Assembly: GCF_014280935.1 (NCBI RefSeq)
Contig: NZ_JACLZI010000034.1
Coordinates: forward strand, 18,366-82,365
Direction: 5' to 3'
Source: Aquibacillus kalidii
GTDB taxonomy: Bacteria; Bacillota; Bacilli; Bacillales; Amphibacillaceae
DNA length: 64,000 nucleotides
This document shows, in pieces, positions 54,590 through 63,913 of this stretch. The notes under the pieces were generated by a model. It made no database searches. It saw nothing but the letters and a program-made list of their open reading frames with translations, and was not told the DNA's origin. Made by a program: the position numbers and the translations under genes. Position 1 is the stretch's first letter. Each line of letters starts with the position of its first letter.

Positions 54590-56086
54590 TTAAGCTTCAT
54601 TTGTAATATCACTAAATATCCCTACATAGTTAATTGTTTCTCCCTCTTCGCTTTTTATAGCACTAATCGTCAACCACTCTCTGTAAATATCTCCGTTCTT
54701 TCGTTTATTCCATATTTCTCCTTGCCAGTAACTAGTGTCTTCAATTTTCTCCCACATCGCATGATAGAAGTCTCGACCATGTTTTCCAGAGCTTAATATA
54801 TTAGGCTTCTTCCCCATAACCTCTTCCTTCGTATATCCAGTTACCGATGTAAAAGCCTTATTGATGTTAGTGATATATTTGTTTGTGTCTGTCACCATTA
54901 TACCTTGTCCCGTACTCTCTACAATTTGATTGGCAAGATATAACTTATCGGTATAGAACATCCAAAATACAATAATTAAACTCGCCAATGCAAATTGGGA
55001 CAAGGCCATAAATCCAATCGCATAATGTCCCGTTATACCAAAGACGGTTGTAAGAATTAGAGGTGGAAAAAAGCCGCCCAATCCACCCATTGCTGCAACA
55101 ATTCCGTTTACAATACCGGCCTGTTTAGAAAAGTACAAAGGTACCAGTTTAAAAATAGTACCATTTCCAATTCCCGAACATACAGCAACAGTTAAACAGC
55201 CAATCGTATATAGCGTAATGGTAGGGGAAAAGGATAACAATACACCCGAAAAGGTTAGGCCCGCAAAAACTAGCATTAACACTTTAAATGGATTAAATTT
55301 ATCTCCTAGCCAGCCTCCTAATGGACGAAGAAGTGTACAAAGCGCAATAAATCCTGCTGTTCGTAATCCCGCATCCACCTCACTTAATTCAAACTCCGAA
55401 ACTAAAAAATTCGGCAAATAAACAGTAAAAGCCACAAAAGATCCAAACGTCAAGAAATAGAAAATACTTAAGAACCATAGCTTATTATTTCGATACACAC
55501 CCGTAATTTGCTCTTTTATAGGTGTATTAACCTTTGGTTCGTTTCTATCACCAAGAAAGAAATTTAATACTGCAAAAAGCAATAATGGAATAAGAAAAAA
55601 CTGTACCGAAGTCTCCCAACCAAAACGCGCTGCAATAATTGGTGCTCCAAACGATGTAATAGCGGTCCCGATATTCCCAACGCCGTATACACCGTTGACA
55701 AACCCATGACGGGTCTTGGGATAATATTTTGGAATCGAGGTTACACCCGCAGAAAATATTGCCCCTCCGACACCTAGAAATAAGCCCGATAGGATTAAGT
55801 CAAAGAAGGAATCTGCTAAACTAAGGTAATATACAGGTGCCATTAGAAATAGCAAGGATATCGTGAATAACCATCTTGCTCCATACCGGTTTGTCCAATA
55901 CCCGATTGGAACACGAAGAAGAGAACCTAATATAACAGGTACAGCAGTAACCCACGAAATTTGGCCTGCTGTTAACTGAATATCTTCCTTGATAAAGGAC
56001 ATTAATGATGACAGAATTACCCATACCATAAACCCTGCTACTAAACTTAACGTTTGTAAAGGTAATTGTGTTTTTTTTACATCCAT
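54590..56086 (-). CDS. narK: NarK-type nitrate/nitrite transporter fused to a PAS domain
   Basis: 498 residues. The first 385 or so are an MFS transporter of the nitrate/nitrite porter type, with the signature GVGNIGTAITSFGAPIIAAR and GNGTIFKLVPLYFSKQAGIV. After the last helix (near 360-385) a PAS/PAC domain follows: QIVESTGQGIMVTDTNKYIT, INKAFTSVTGYTKEEVMGKK, and IFSDITNEA at the end. No kinase or GGDEF part follows. The PAS could sense redox or ligand and gate transport. Downstream of narI by about 90 bases, with a hairpin between. Confidence 0.9.
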   Translation of the reverse strand: MDVKKTQLPLQTLSLVAGFMVWVILSSLMSFIKEDIQLTAGQISWVTAVPVILGSLLRVPIGYWTNRYGARWLFTISLLFLMAPVYYLSLADSFFDLILSGLFLGVGGAIFSAGVTSIPKYYPKTRHGFVNGVYGVGNIGTAITSFGAPIIAARFGWETSVQFFLIPLLLFAVLNFFLGDRNEPKVNTPIKEQITGVYRNNKLWFLSIFYFLTFGSFVAFTVYLPNFLVSEFELSEVDAGLRTAGFIALCTLLRPLGGWLGDKFNPFKVLMLVFAGLTFSGVLLSFSPTITLYTIGCLTVAVCSGIGNGTIFKLVPLYFSKQAGIVNGIVAAMGGLGGFFPPLILTTVFGITGHYAIGFMALSQFALASLIIVFWMFYTDKLYLANQIVESTGQGIMVTDTNKYITNINKAFTSVTGYTKEEVMGKKPNILSSGKHGRDFYHAMWEKIEDTSYWQGEIWNKRKNGDIYREWLTISAIKSEEGETINYVGIFSDITNEA

Positions 56087-56133
56087 GAAGATAGTTCCTT
56101 TCTTTTATAGATTGTCTTTAAACCGTGGCAATA

Positions 56134-56164
56134 GCGCTAGGAAACAACATTATTTTCCTAGCGC
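56134..56164 (-). other. Hairpin between narI and narK
   Basis: Eleven-base perfect stem GCGCTAGGAAA/TTTCCTAGCGC without a T run. It may be a weak terminator or an RNA-stabilising/processing hairpin separating narGHJI from narK. Confidence 0.6.
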
Positions 56165-56176
56165 ATTATCCATTAA

Positions 56177-56872
56177 TCAGATCCCTTTTCGTTTAAAGGC
56201 AGATCTAGATCGATATTGCTGCGGTGCCCGAAATGGGTAAACTATTGGCACGCTATAAAAATGTACTAAACGGGTAAATGGAATCGATGCAAATAAACCA
56301 AATGCTGCAATAATGTGTAATTGAAACAAGAATGGCACACCCGTCATTAATTGATATTGTGGCTGAAAGGTAAATAAACTACGGAACCAAGGTCCAATGG
56401 TGGTCCGGTACTCGTATTCAACTACAGTCGTATTATAAATAAGCGTAATATAAACGCCAATTCCAGCAACGATCAGAAGGCTTATCACCGAATAAAAATC
56501 AGCAAATGTAGCATGAACGCGAACACGATCTATTGTCATTTTACGAATCAGTAAAATAACGGCACCAACCACAACCATCAAACCTGCAACTCCACCACCA
56601 TAAATGGCAAAGGCATGATACATATGATCAGATATACCAAACATATGATAGAACTCAAGTGGGATTAACACTCCCATGACATGTCCAACAAAGGCAAACA
56701 ACAAGCCATAATGAAATAAAGGGGAACCAATTCTTAACCACTTCTTTTCAAAAAATTCAGTAGAGGGTGCAACCCAACTTAATTGGTTATGAGTAAAGCG
56801 ATAGATGCTCCCAATGATCATAATGGCTAAAGTCAAGTAAGGAACAATAACCCACCAAAATATTCCTTCCAT
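56177..56872 (-). CDS. narI: Respiratory nitrate reductase gamma subunit (cytochrome b)
   Basis: 231 residues with five helices. His residues in the helices (FHYGLLFAFVGHVMGV; YHMFGISDHMYHAFAIYGGG; VPFLFQLHIIAAFGLF; TRLVHFY) ligate the two b haems that take electrons from quinol. Last gene of narGHJI, 20 bases after narJ. Ribosome site AAAGGAGTG. Confidence 0.96.
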   Translation of the reverse strand: MEGIFWWVIVPYLTLAIMIIGSIYRFTHNQLSWVAPSTEFFEKKWLRIGSPLFHYGLLFAFVGHVMGVLIPLEFYHMFGISDHMYHAFAIYGGGVAGLMVVVGAVILLIRKMTIDRVRVHATFADFYSVISLLIVAGIGVYITLIYNTTVVEYEYRTTIGPWFRSLFTFQPQYQLMTGVPFLFQLHIIAAFGLFASIPFTRLVHFYSVPIVYPFRAPQQYRSRSAFKRKGI

Positions 56873-56891
56873 TTCTTCACTCCTTTTATCA

Positions 56892-57485
56892 TTATTTATA
56901 CATGATTGGATATGGTAATTCCTCTAGATCAGCTTGCTCTCTGTTTGTTTCCATGTCTTGTAATTCTTGTTTCGTCGGTGCCTCAAAAACATATTCCATC
57001 ATCACAGAAAAAATAAAACGATAAGGACTATCGTCAGTGAGGTGATTGAGAATTCGTTGTGTCACACAGGATAACCGCTTAAATAGCCGTTCAGAATCGG
57101 CTGTTTCACCAGATACAGCCAAAAATTCGTAGAGCATTGGAATATAATCAGCTAACTCGCCCTCTTCCCGTTCATACCCAGCTTGATTAATTATTTTTTG
57201 TAATTTGATTAAGGCAGCACCTCGTTTTGGACTGTCCCCAAATTCATGGGCAGATAAGTAAAGACCTAACTTTTCCTTTAAATCAAAAGTCTCGACATAT
57301 GTCTCCTGTAATTCTGGAAGAGAGACACGGCAAACCGTATCCACTGCCTCTTCCAGCTTAACTCGCAAATCTTTTGGAACTTCAATCTCTGCCATTCCAT
57401 CTAAAATGATTTCTCGATCCTCATTAGACGGATAACTTAATAACCTTGATGCCATCAATAGTAAATCTGATTGGTATTCCTTCAT
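56892..57485 (-). CDS. narJ: Nitrate reductase assembly chaperone
   Basis: 197 residues of the TorD/NarJ helical fold: LLSYPSNEDREI, LQETYVETFDLKEKLGLYLS and ELADYIPMLYEFLAV are family blocks. It helps insert the molybdenum cofactor and the Fe-S cluster into NarG before membrane attachment. Start overlaps the narH stop by one base (TAATG). Confidence 0.95.
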   Translation of the reverse strand: MKEYQSDLLLMASRLLSYPSNEDREIILDGMAEIEVPKDLRVKLEEAVDTVCRVSLPELQETYVETFDLKEKLGLYLSAHEFGDSPKRGAALIKLQKIINQAGYEREEGELADYIPMLYEFLAVSGETADSERLFKRLSCVTQRILNHLTDDSPYRFIFSVMMEYVFEAPTKQELQDMETNREQADLEELPYPIMYK

Positions 57486-58987
57486 TAAGATCCCTTCCTT
57501 CTTTCAAATGGATAGGTTACCATCCCTTCAGGTGGAGCTAAATCATCAATACTACACGCACCTTGTTTATAATGAAGATCATCATCCATTTCCCGACGAC
57601 CGGTTGGAATTACAAACCTTTCATCATATTTAGCTACCCCAAGTAAGCGGGCCATCTCTTCTATAGTCTCTACATCAATATCTGCTTCTGTTAAAAGCTT
57701 ACTTTCTTGTAATTCATCAATACCACCGACACTCACAGAACGCATGTGAACTCTCATAGCTGTTAACTTAAGTAATACTTTTCGGATAACATCTGTATCC
57801 CCAGCAGTTAATAGAGATGCTAAATATTCAATAGGTATCCGCATTTGATCAACTGTTGGTATATAGCCATCTGTTTTCAATTCTTCTTCATTTGTGACAT
57901 GATTCATAATCGGACTTAGTGGTGGTACGTACCACACCATAGGTAATGTTCGGTACTCCGGGTGTAATGGCAATGCTATTTTCCATTTCATAGCCATTTT
58001 GTAAACAGGCGATTCTTGAGCACTCTTAATCCACTCATTATTAATGCCTGCCTTTGCTGCTTCTTCGATAACTTCTGGATCAAATGGATCTAAGAAGCAA
58101 TCCAGCTGTGCTTCATATAAATCTTGGGGATCCTCTACAGATGCGGCTGCTTTCACTTTATCCGCATCATATAAAACGACACCGATATACCGAATTCTAC
58201 CAACACATGTTTCAGAACAAATGGTAGGTAAGCCTGCTTCTGTTCTTGGATAACAAAAATTACATTTCTCAGCCTTATGTGTATTCCAATTGTAGTAAAC
58301 CTTGTTATAAGGACACCCATTCATGCAAAAGCGCCAACCTCTGCATTCCTCCTGGTCTACTAAAACAACACCGTCTTCATCTCGCTTATATAGAGCACCA
58401 GATGGACAGGAGGCAACACAGGATGGATTCAAGCAATGCTCACATATTCTTGGCAAATACATCATAAATGTTTTCTCATATTCCATTGCAATATGTTCTT
58501 GCAGCTTTTGCACGTTTGGATCCATTGGCACGATTTCACTACCACCTGCAAGGTCGTCATCCCAGTTGGAACCCCACTCAGGCTTATCAATATATTTACC
58601 TGTGATTTGAGATTTCGGTCTAGCTACCGGTAGATGCTCCGATTTTGGACTTTTTATTAAGTGTTCGTACTCGTATGTCCATGGTTCATAGTAATCATCT
58701 AACGTTTCCATGTTAGGGTTATAGAAAATATTTTTTAGTTTGGACATAGGTCCACCAGCTTTTAAGCGTAATTTTCCATTTTTATACTCCCAACCGCCTT
58801 TGTAACGATCCTGATCTTCCCATTGTTTTGGATATCCCGGTCCAGGTCTTGTTTCCACATTGTTGAACCACATATATTCTGTTCCAGGGCGATTGGTCCA
58901 CGTTGATTTACAGGTTACAGAGCATGTATGACACCCGATACATTTATCTAAGTGCATTACCATGGCAACTTGTGCTTTAACTCTCAA
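57485..58987 (-). CDS. narH: Respiratory nitrate reductase beta subunit
   Basis: 500 residues. Four Cys clusters for Fe-S centres: CIGCHTCSVTC (near 16), CEHCLNPSCVASCP (near 182), CRGWRFCMNGCP (with the Trp in place of one Cys, giving the [3Fe-4S] cluster), and CNFCYPRTEAGLPTICSETC. It relays electrons from NarI to NarG. The start overlaps the end of narG by 11 bases. Confidence 0.97.
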   Translation of the reverse strand: MRVKAQVAMVMHLDKCIGCHTCSVTCKSTWTNRPGTEYMWFNNVETRPGPGYPKQWEDQDRYKGGWEYKNGKLRLKAGGPMSKLKNIFYNPNMETLDDYYEPWTYEYEHLIKSPKSEHLPVARPKSQITGKYIDKPEWGSNWDDDLAGGSEIVPMDPNVQKLQEHIAMEYEKTFMMYLPRICEHCLNPSCVASCPSGALYKRDEDGVVLVDQEECRGWRFCMNGCPYNKVYYNWNTHKAEKCNFCYPRTEAGLPTICSETCVGRIRYIGVVLYDADKVKAAASVEDPQDLYEAQLDCFLDPFDPEVIEEAAKAGINNEWIKSAQESPVYKMAMKWKIALPLHPEYRTLPMVWYVPPLSPIMNHVTNEEELKTDGYIPTVDQMRIPIEYLASLLTAGDTDVIRKVLLKLTAMRVHMRSVSVGGIDELQESKLLTEADIDVETIEEMARLLGVAKYDERFVIPTGRREMDDDLHYKQGACSIDDLAPPEGMVTYPFERRKGS

Positions 58988-61900
58988 GCCAATTTACCTC
59001 CTTCAATGGTCGAATAATTGCAATCGTATCTCGTTGACTTCCTGTCGGCCCATAATAATTAAAACCGTAACTCAATTGTGAATATCCACCAATCATATGG
59101 GTTGGTTTAGCAGTAATTCTCGTTACACTGTTGTGCGTACCTCCACGTTTCTTCGTTATATTTGTACCAGGTACACCCATTGTCCGATCTTGAGCATGGT
59201 GCATATACGCCATCCCTCTTGGAATACGATAAGTAAGAACAACACGTGCTGAAATGGCACCATTTCGGTTATAGACCTCAATCCAATCATTATCTTTTAG
59301 TCCAATAGATGCCCCATCTTTTTCATTCATCCATACAACCTGCCATCCCCTAAATAGTTGGACCATCGGAGTAGCTTCCGTAAACATCGTATGGATTCCC
59401 CATTTTTGGTGAGGCGTTAAATAACGAATCGTGATTGACTTTCCATTTGACTCCGCTTCTTTTTCCCCTTTAACATAGGGTCCTTTTGTAAGGGGAGGTA
59501 AATAGGTAGGTAAACCCTCACCAAAATCAAGCATCATTTCGTGATCCATATAGAAACTTTGTCTTCCTGTTAACGTTCTCCATGGTATACTATATTCCGT
59601 ATTAACAGTGAATGGAGAATACCTCCGACCGTCCTTCTCTAGTCCACTCCATACAGGTGTAGATATCGTTTGACGTGGTTGGGCTGTAATATCTAGCAAA
59701 GTAAAGTCCTGCTCTTCATGGCCTTCTGCTATTTCTGATAAATCTTGCCCTGTTTTTTCTTCAAGGGATTGCCATCCCTCTACCGCACGACTTCCGTTTG
59801 TCGCCCCAGACATAAAAAGGATTGTTTCTATTGCCTTTTTATCAGTGTATAAATCAGGGTTACCTTTACCAATTCCCTCTCTTTTAGAAATACCTAAACG
59901 TTGCTTTAATCCGTTATAAACCTTTTCACCAGGTAACTTAATACCTTTCATTCCATATCCATTTTTCAAAGCGGGTCCAATCGTCGTCATCATTTGATAT
60001 ACATTAGCTAGGTCCCTTTTCACCACGGAGAAATTTGGCATTGTCTTCCCAGGAATTGCCTCTACTTCTCCTTTTCGCCAATCAAGTATTTTCCCATTTG
60101 GTTGTGCGATCTCATCTTTTGTATCATGAGCAAGAGGAGAGGTTACGATTTCTTCAATTTCTGGCAAGTGCTCTTTAGCAAGCTCTGAAAATACTTTACT
60201 AATTTCTCTAAATCCATCCCAGTCACTTTTTGCCTCCCATGGTGGAGATATCGCAGCATTGAATGGGTGAATAAATGGATGTAGATCTGTTGTACTTATA
60301 TCAAATTTCTCGTACCAGGTTGCCGTTGGAAGAACGATATCCGAAAACAACCCTGAGCTAGTCATACGAAAATCTACACTTACAAATAAATCTGCCTTCC
60401 CCTCAGCAGCCTCATCTTTAACGTTAACCGTTTCAGGCTTCCAAGACATTTCTTGATCTGCTAACACCTGATCATCTCCACCAATTAGATGCTTCACAAA
60501 ATATTCATGCCCTTTCCCACTATCTCCCAAAAGATTGGAACGCCAGTTAAAAAAGACTCTTGGAAAATTACGAGGATCATCAGGATTTTCCATTGACCAA
60601 TCAAGTTCCTCATTTTTTACCTTTTCCACCACAGAATCAACGATTTCCTGATTCGTAGAGGCACCATTTTCCCTTGCTTCTGACACTAGGTCAATCGTGT
60701 TTTGAGAAAACGTTGGAAATGATGGAAGCCATCCTAATCGAGCAGCTAAAGCATTGACGTCAGCTGGGTGCATATTAGTATATTTCCCACCCCATTGTGT
60801 TTCTTTAGCAATTTCTTTTTCTTCGTAACGATATTGATCGGTTGCAAAGTAAAAGAAGGATGTTCCATTTTGCAAGCGTGGAGGTGCCCCCCAGTCCTTT
60901 GCGAAGGCTACTGTTTGCCACCCTTCCACTGGGCGAACTTTTTCTTGTCCAACATAATGAGCCCATCCACCACCGTTTACACCTTGGGAACCGGTTAGTA
61001 GAACTAGATTTAAAATAGATCGATAAATTTGGTCACTATGAAACCAATGATTTGTTCCTCCACCCATGGCAATCATAGATTTTCCTTTAGTTCTAGCAGC
61101 ATTATCTGCAAATTCTCTAGCAACTTGTATAACATGTTGCTTGTTTACACCAGTAATACTTTCTTGCCATGCAGGTGTATAAGGCTTTTGGTCATGATAA
61201 TCTTTTGGATAATCACCAGGTAATCCACGACTAACCCCTGTATGGGCCATCATTAAATCGTAGACTGTTGTAACAAGCAATTGGTTTCCGCTCTTGTCTT
61301 TTACATGTTTAACTGGAACCCCACGTGTTACCACATCACCTTTTTCCTGTGCAAAGTATGGGAATTCAACTTGAATGGTTTTGTCAGACATTGGTAGAAA
61401 ACTCAATTCTGGATTAATAAAAGAACCATCTTCCTTTTCTAGTTTCAGGTTCCAATTACTATCTCCATCCCACCTATGCCCTTGGGTACCATTTGGCACT
61501 TCTATTCCATTTGTATTTGCATCCCAAACAACAGGTTTCCACTCTCCTAGTTTATGGTCATCATTTATATCTTCAGCATGTAAGAAACGACCTGATCGAT
61601 AATTTCCATTTTTCTGATCAATTGTTATCAAAAACGGTAGATCTGTAAATTTCTTTGTATATTCCATGAAATATGGTGTCGGATTATCTACGTAGAATTC
61701 TTTCAAAATAACGTGTGTCATTGCCATTGCTAAGGCCCCGTCTGTCCCAGCTCGGGCTGGTAACCAAATATCAGCAAATTTCTCATATTCGGCATAATCA
61801 GGGCTAACCCCAACAACTTTTGTCCCATTGTATCTTGCTTCTACCATGAAGTGTGCATCAGGTGTTCTAGTTTGTGGGAGGTTTGTACCCCATATAATAA

Positions 61901-62657
61901 AGTACTTTGTGTTATACCAGTCTGCACTTTCAGGTACATCTGTTTGCTCTCCCCAAACTTGTGGAGACGCTGGTGGTAAATCTGCATACCAGTCATAAAA
62001 ACTTAAAATATTAGCTCCAATTAAAGATAAAAATCTTGTTCCTGCAGAATAACTTACCATTGACATGGCCGGTATCGGACTGAAACCAGTCACACGATCT
62101 GGTCCATATTTTTTAATAGTATGTAAGGTTGCGCTTGCAATCATTTCACAAGCTTCTTGCCAGTTCGCACGCACAAAACCACCCTTACCACGTGCTTTAA
62201 CGTACTTTTCTCTCTTTGAAGAGTCACTAGTAATATTACTCCATGCCGTCACAGGATCATGACCTTGATCGCGTTCATTTTTCCAAAGTTGAAACAAATC
62301 CTTACGCACATAGGGGTATTTGACTCGAACAGGGCTATAGGTATACCAGGAGAAGCTTGCTCCCCTTGGGCAACCTCTAGGTTCATATTCTGGAAAATCA
62401 GCACCATTAGTTGGATAATCTGTTTGTTGTGTCTCTGATGTAATAATTCCGTCCTTAACATAGATTTTCCAACTACATGAACCAGTACAATTCACACCAT
62501 GCGTTGAACGGACTACTTTATCATGCTGCCAACGTTGTCGGTACATTTTTTCCCATTCTCGTTGCCTTGGACTTTCCTCGGTCCAACCTTCGTTAATTAG
62601 ATTTCCTGGTTTCAAATACTTAAGATGTTTAAAAAATTTACCCCCTTTATTCGGCAT
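58977..62657 (-). CDS. narG: Respiratory nitrate reductase alpha subunit
   Basis: 1226 residues, the Mo-bisMGD catalytic subunit. The N-terminal HGVNCTGSCSWKIYVKDGI carries the His/Cys ligands of the [4Fe-4S] FS0 cluster, and GCPRGASFSWYTYSPVRVKY follows. YSAGTRFLSLIGA, WGTNLPQTRTPDAHF and the C-terminal HNSVTRITAKPTHMIGGYSQ are typical of NarG. It reduces nitrate to nitrite on the cytoplasmic side. ATG 62657 overlaps the end of the small upstream gene by 11 bases, with GGTGATAA as ribosome site; a GTG at 62666 is less likely. Confidence 0.97.
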   Translation of the reverse strand: MPNKGGKFFKHLKYLKPGNLINEGWTEESPRQREWEKMYRQRWQHDKVVRSTHGVNCTGSCSWKIYVKDGIITSETQQTDYPTNGADFPEYEPRGCPRGASFSWYTYSPVRVKYPYVRKDLFQLWKNERDQGHDPVTAWSNITSDSSKREKYVKARGKGGFVRANWQEACEMIASATLHTIKKYGPDRVTGFSPIPAMSMVSYSAGTRFLSLIGANILSFYDWYADLPPASPQVWGEQTDVPESADWYNTKYFIIWGTNLPQTRTPDAHFMVEARYNGTKVVGVSPDYAEYEKFADIWLPARAGTDGALAMAMTHVILKEFYVDNPTPYFMEYTKKFTDLPFLITIDQKNGNYRSGRFLHAEDINDDHKLGEWKPVVWDANTNGIEVPNGTQGHRWDGDSNWNLKLEKEDGSFINPELSFLPMSDKTIQVEFPYFAQEKGDVVTRGVPVKHVKDKSGNQLLVTTVYDLMMAHTGVSRGLPGDYPKDYHDQKPYTPAWQESITGVNKQHVIQVAREFADNAARTKGKSMIAMGGGTNHWFHSDQIYRSILNLVLLTGSQGVNGGGWAHYVGQEKVRPVEGWQTVAFAKDWGAPPRLQNGTSFFYFATDQYRYEEKEIAKETQWGGKYTNMHPADVNALAARLGWLPSFPTFSQNTIDLVSEARENGASTNQEIVDSVVEKVKNEELDWSMENPDDPRNFPRVFFNWRSNLLGDSGKGHEYFVKHLIGGDDQVLADQEMSWKPETVNVKDEAAEGKADLFVSVDFRMTSSGLFSDIVLPTATWYEKFDISTTDLHPFIHPFNAAISPPWEAKSDWDGFREISKVFSELAKEHLPEIEEIVTSPLAHDTKDEIAQPNGKILDWRKGEVEAIPGKTMPNFSVVKRDLANVYQMMTTIGPALKNGYGMKGIKLPGEKVYNGLKQRLGISKREGIGKGNPDLYTDKKAIETILFMSGATNGSRAVEGWQSLEEKTGQDLSEIAEGHEEQDFTLLDITAQPRQTISTPVWSGLEKDGRRYSPFTVNTEYSIPWRTLTGRQSFYMDHEMMLDFGEGLPTYLPPLTKGPYVKGEKEAESNGKSITIRYLTPHQKWGIHTMFTEATPMVQLFRGWQVVWMNEKDGASIGLKDNDWIEVYNRNGAISARVVLTYRIPRGMAYMHHAQDRTMGVPGTNITKKRGGTHNSVTRITAKPTHMIGGYSQLSYGFNYYGPTGSQRDTIAIIRPLKEVNWLES

Positions 62658-62934
62658 ATTTATCACCGATTATCTGGATTGTTTCAATTGGATTGAAGCG
62701 TTCCCCAACGATTTTAAAGTTACCGTCACCTTCCAATAGTTCTTCCGTAAAAATTGCTAAATTAGGTGCATTTGCTGCTACTAAAATTAACCTCTCAATA
62801 GTTTCAAAGCTATTTAATTGATAAATAGTTTCTAACAATTCAGGTGAGACTTCCGAACCAAATCTCATCTTTAATAATTCAATTAAATCTTCACGGTCTT
62901 GTCCAATTGCTGATTCTTCTTCAAATATAAACAA
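62647..62934 (-). CDS. Small unknown protein, nar operon
   Basis: 95 residues, acidic and helical (REDLIELLKMRFG, LLETIYQLNSFETIERLILV), ending IQIIGDKYAE. TTG start at 62934 behind GAGAGGG. Overlap with narG and tight spacing to the gene before place it in the nar operon. Not recognised; may be a nar-specific accessory or regulatory factor. Confidence 0.75.
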   Translation of the reverse strand: MFIFEEESAIGQDREDLIELLKMRFGSEVSPELLETIYQLNSFETIERLILVAANAPNLAIFTEELLEGDGNFKIVGERFNPIETIQIIGDKYAE

Positions 62935-62950
62935 TTTTATCCCTCTCTTT

Positions 62951-63256
62951 CTACGGCTTTACCATTCTGAAATAATCTGCTATTAATGTCTCTTTACAAG
63001 TTTCTCCGATTTTTCGACAAAAATTTATAAAATCTGGATTTTTTTCTAACTTTTTCTCTTCGAAAGACTCTTTCATAGTGTGTGTAAAATTTTCTCCAAA
63101 CTGGATTTCTATATCAATAGTTGACGAAGCTTGATAGCATAGTGCTCTGATATCGTATGCATGGATATGATGACTTTCTAGTTCGTCTATTAAAATTTTA
63201 TAGGCATTTGGTATAGTTAAGCGTAATAATTTTCTGGTTGGTTCTGTTCCGTTCAA
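62951..63256 (-). CDS. Small unknown protein, nar operon
   Basis: 101 residues. Starts NGTEPTRKLLRLTIPNAYKI, contains two Cys (ALCYQAS and FCRKIGETCKE) and one HHIH in the middle (ESHHIHAYD). TTG start behind GGAGGAAA. Lies between the haemerythrin and the 95-residue gene. The His and Cys might bind metal, but I cannot name the family. Confidence 0.75.
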   Translation of the reverse strand: MNGTEPTRKLLRLTIPNAYKILIDELESHHIHAYDIRALCYQASSTIDIEIQFGENFTHTMKESFEEKKLEKNPDFINFCRKIGETCKETLIADYFRMVKP

Positions 63257-63283
63257 AAATATTTCCTCCTTTTTCTTATTTAT

Positions 63284-63700
63284 TTAGTGTTCAGGAAGGA
63301 TACTTTCCTCCGTCTTATTATGTTGTTCATCTACAAGAATTAAGGCATGTAAATGGTGAACTACTTTTTCGTCCATATCACCTTTATTCATTAATCCTTT
63401 AATTTCTGTTACTAGATTACGCATTAGATTATGATCCCTCGTTAAGGCAATGATATCCTCCTTTAGTTTAGGAGACTTTTCAGCCATTTCTTTATATAAA
63501 CCTTTTTCTTCTGCATCAGCGTGAGCTAATGTTCTAGTTTCCCAATGCTCAATTGCAATAGTTGTTGCCTCTAATGCCCTTTCTGTATCATTTTCTTTTA
63601 ATAAATTCTCGATCACATTGGTTAATTCTCTAGCTTCTTCAAGTGCAGCTTCGTGTATGGAGGAATGACTTTCTACTTTTCTTAATGCTGGTCCTGACAT
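63284..63700 (-). CDS. Haemerythrin HHE-domain protein, first gene of the nar operon
   Basis: 138 residues. His and Glu positions of a di-iron haemerythrin bundle are visible: SHSSIHEAALEE, IEHWETRTLAHADAEEKG, LTRDHNLM, VHHLHALILVDEQHNKTEES. Such proteins bind oxygen or nitric oxide or repair Fe-S centres. At the head of nar it may protect the enzyme from NO made by nitrite chemistry, or sense it. Ribosome site AAAAGGAAGTG before ATG 63700. Confidence 0.88.
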   Translation of the reverse strand: MSGPALRKVESHSSIHEAALEEARELTNVIENLLKENDTERALEATTIAIEHWETRTLAHADAEEKGLYKEMAEKSPKLKEDIIALTRDHNLMRNLVTEIKGLMNKGDMDEKVVHHLHALILVDEQHNKTEESILPEH

Positions 63701-63869
63701 ATAATCACTTCCTTTTTGTTACAGTTATCACCAGGTGAGGAAGAATATATACTTAGATAATAATTAAAATTCCTATTATTTCGAGTTTTCATGACAAAGC
63801 AAGATATAGAATTCTTTAATTCATTATGAATTATTATCAGGCTTTAGATCGTTATCTATAAAAAAGACA

Positions 63870-63910
63870 AAAAATACCCAAGAAGCATTTTTTGCTTCTT
63901 GGGTATTTTT
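63870..63910 (-). terminator. Terminator of the rRNA operon
   Basis: Eighteen-base stem AAAAATACCCAAGAAGCA/TGCTTCTTGGGTATTTTT just after the 5S 3' end, followed by TTGTCTTTTTT on the minus strand. Confidence 0.93.
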
Positions 63911-63913
63911 GTT

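Noticed and set aside
63717..63732. FNR-like box GGTGA-N6-TAACA upstream of the haemerythrin gene
   Set aside because: It lies between the likely promoter and the ribosome site, only about 17 bases before the start codon, and matches the consensus poorly in one half.
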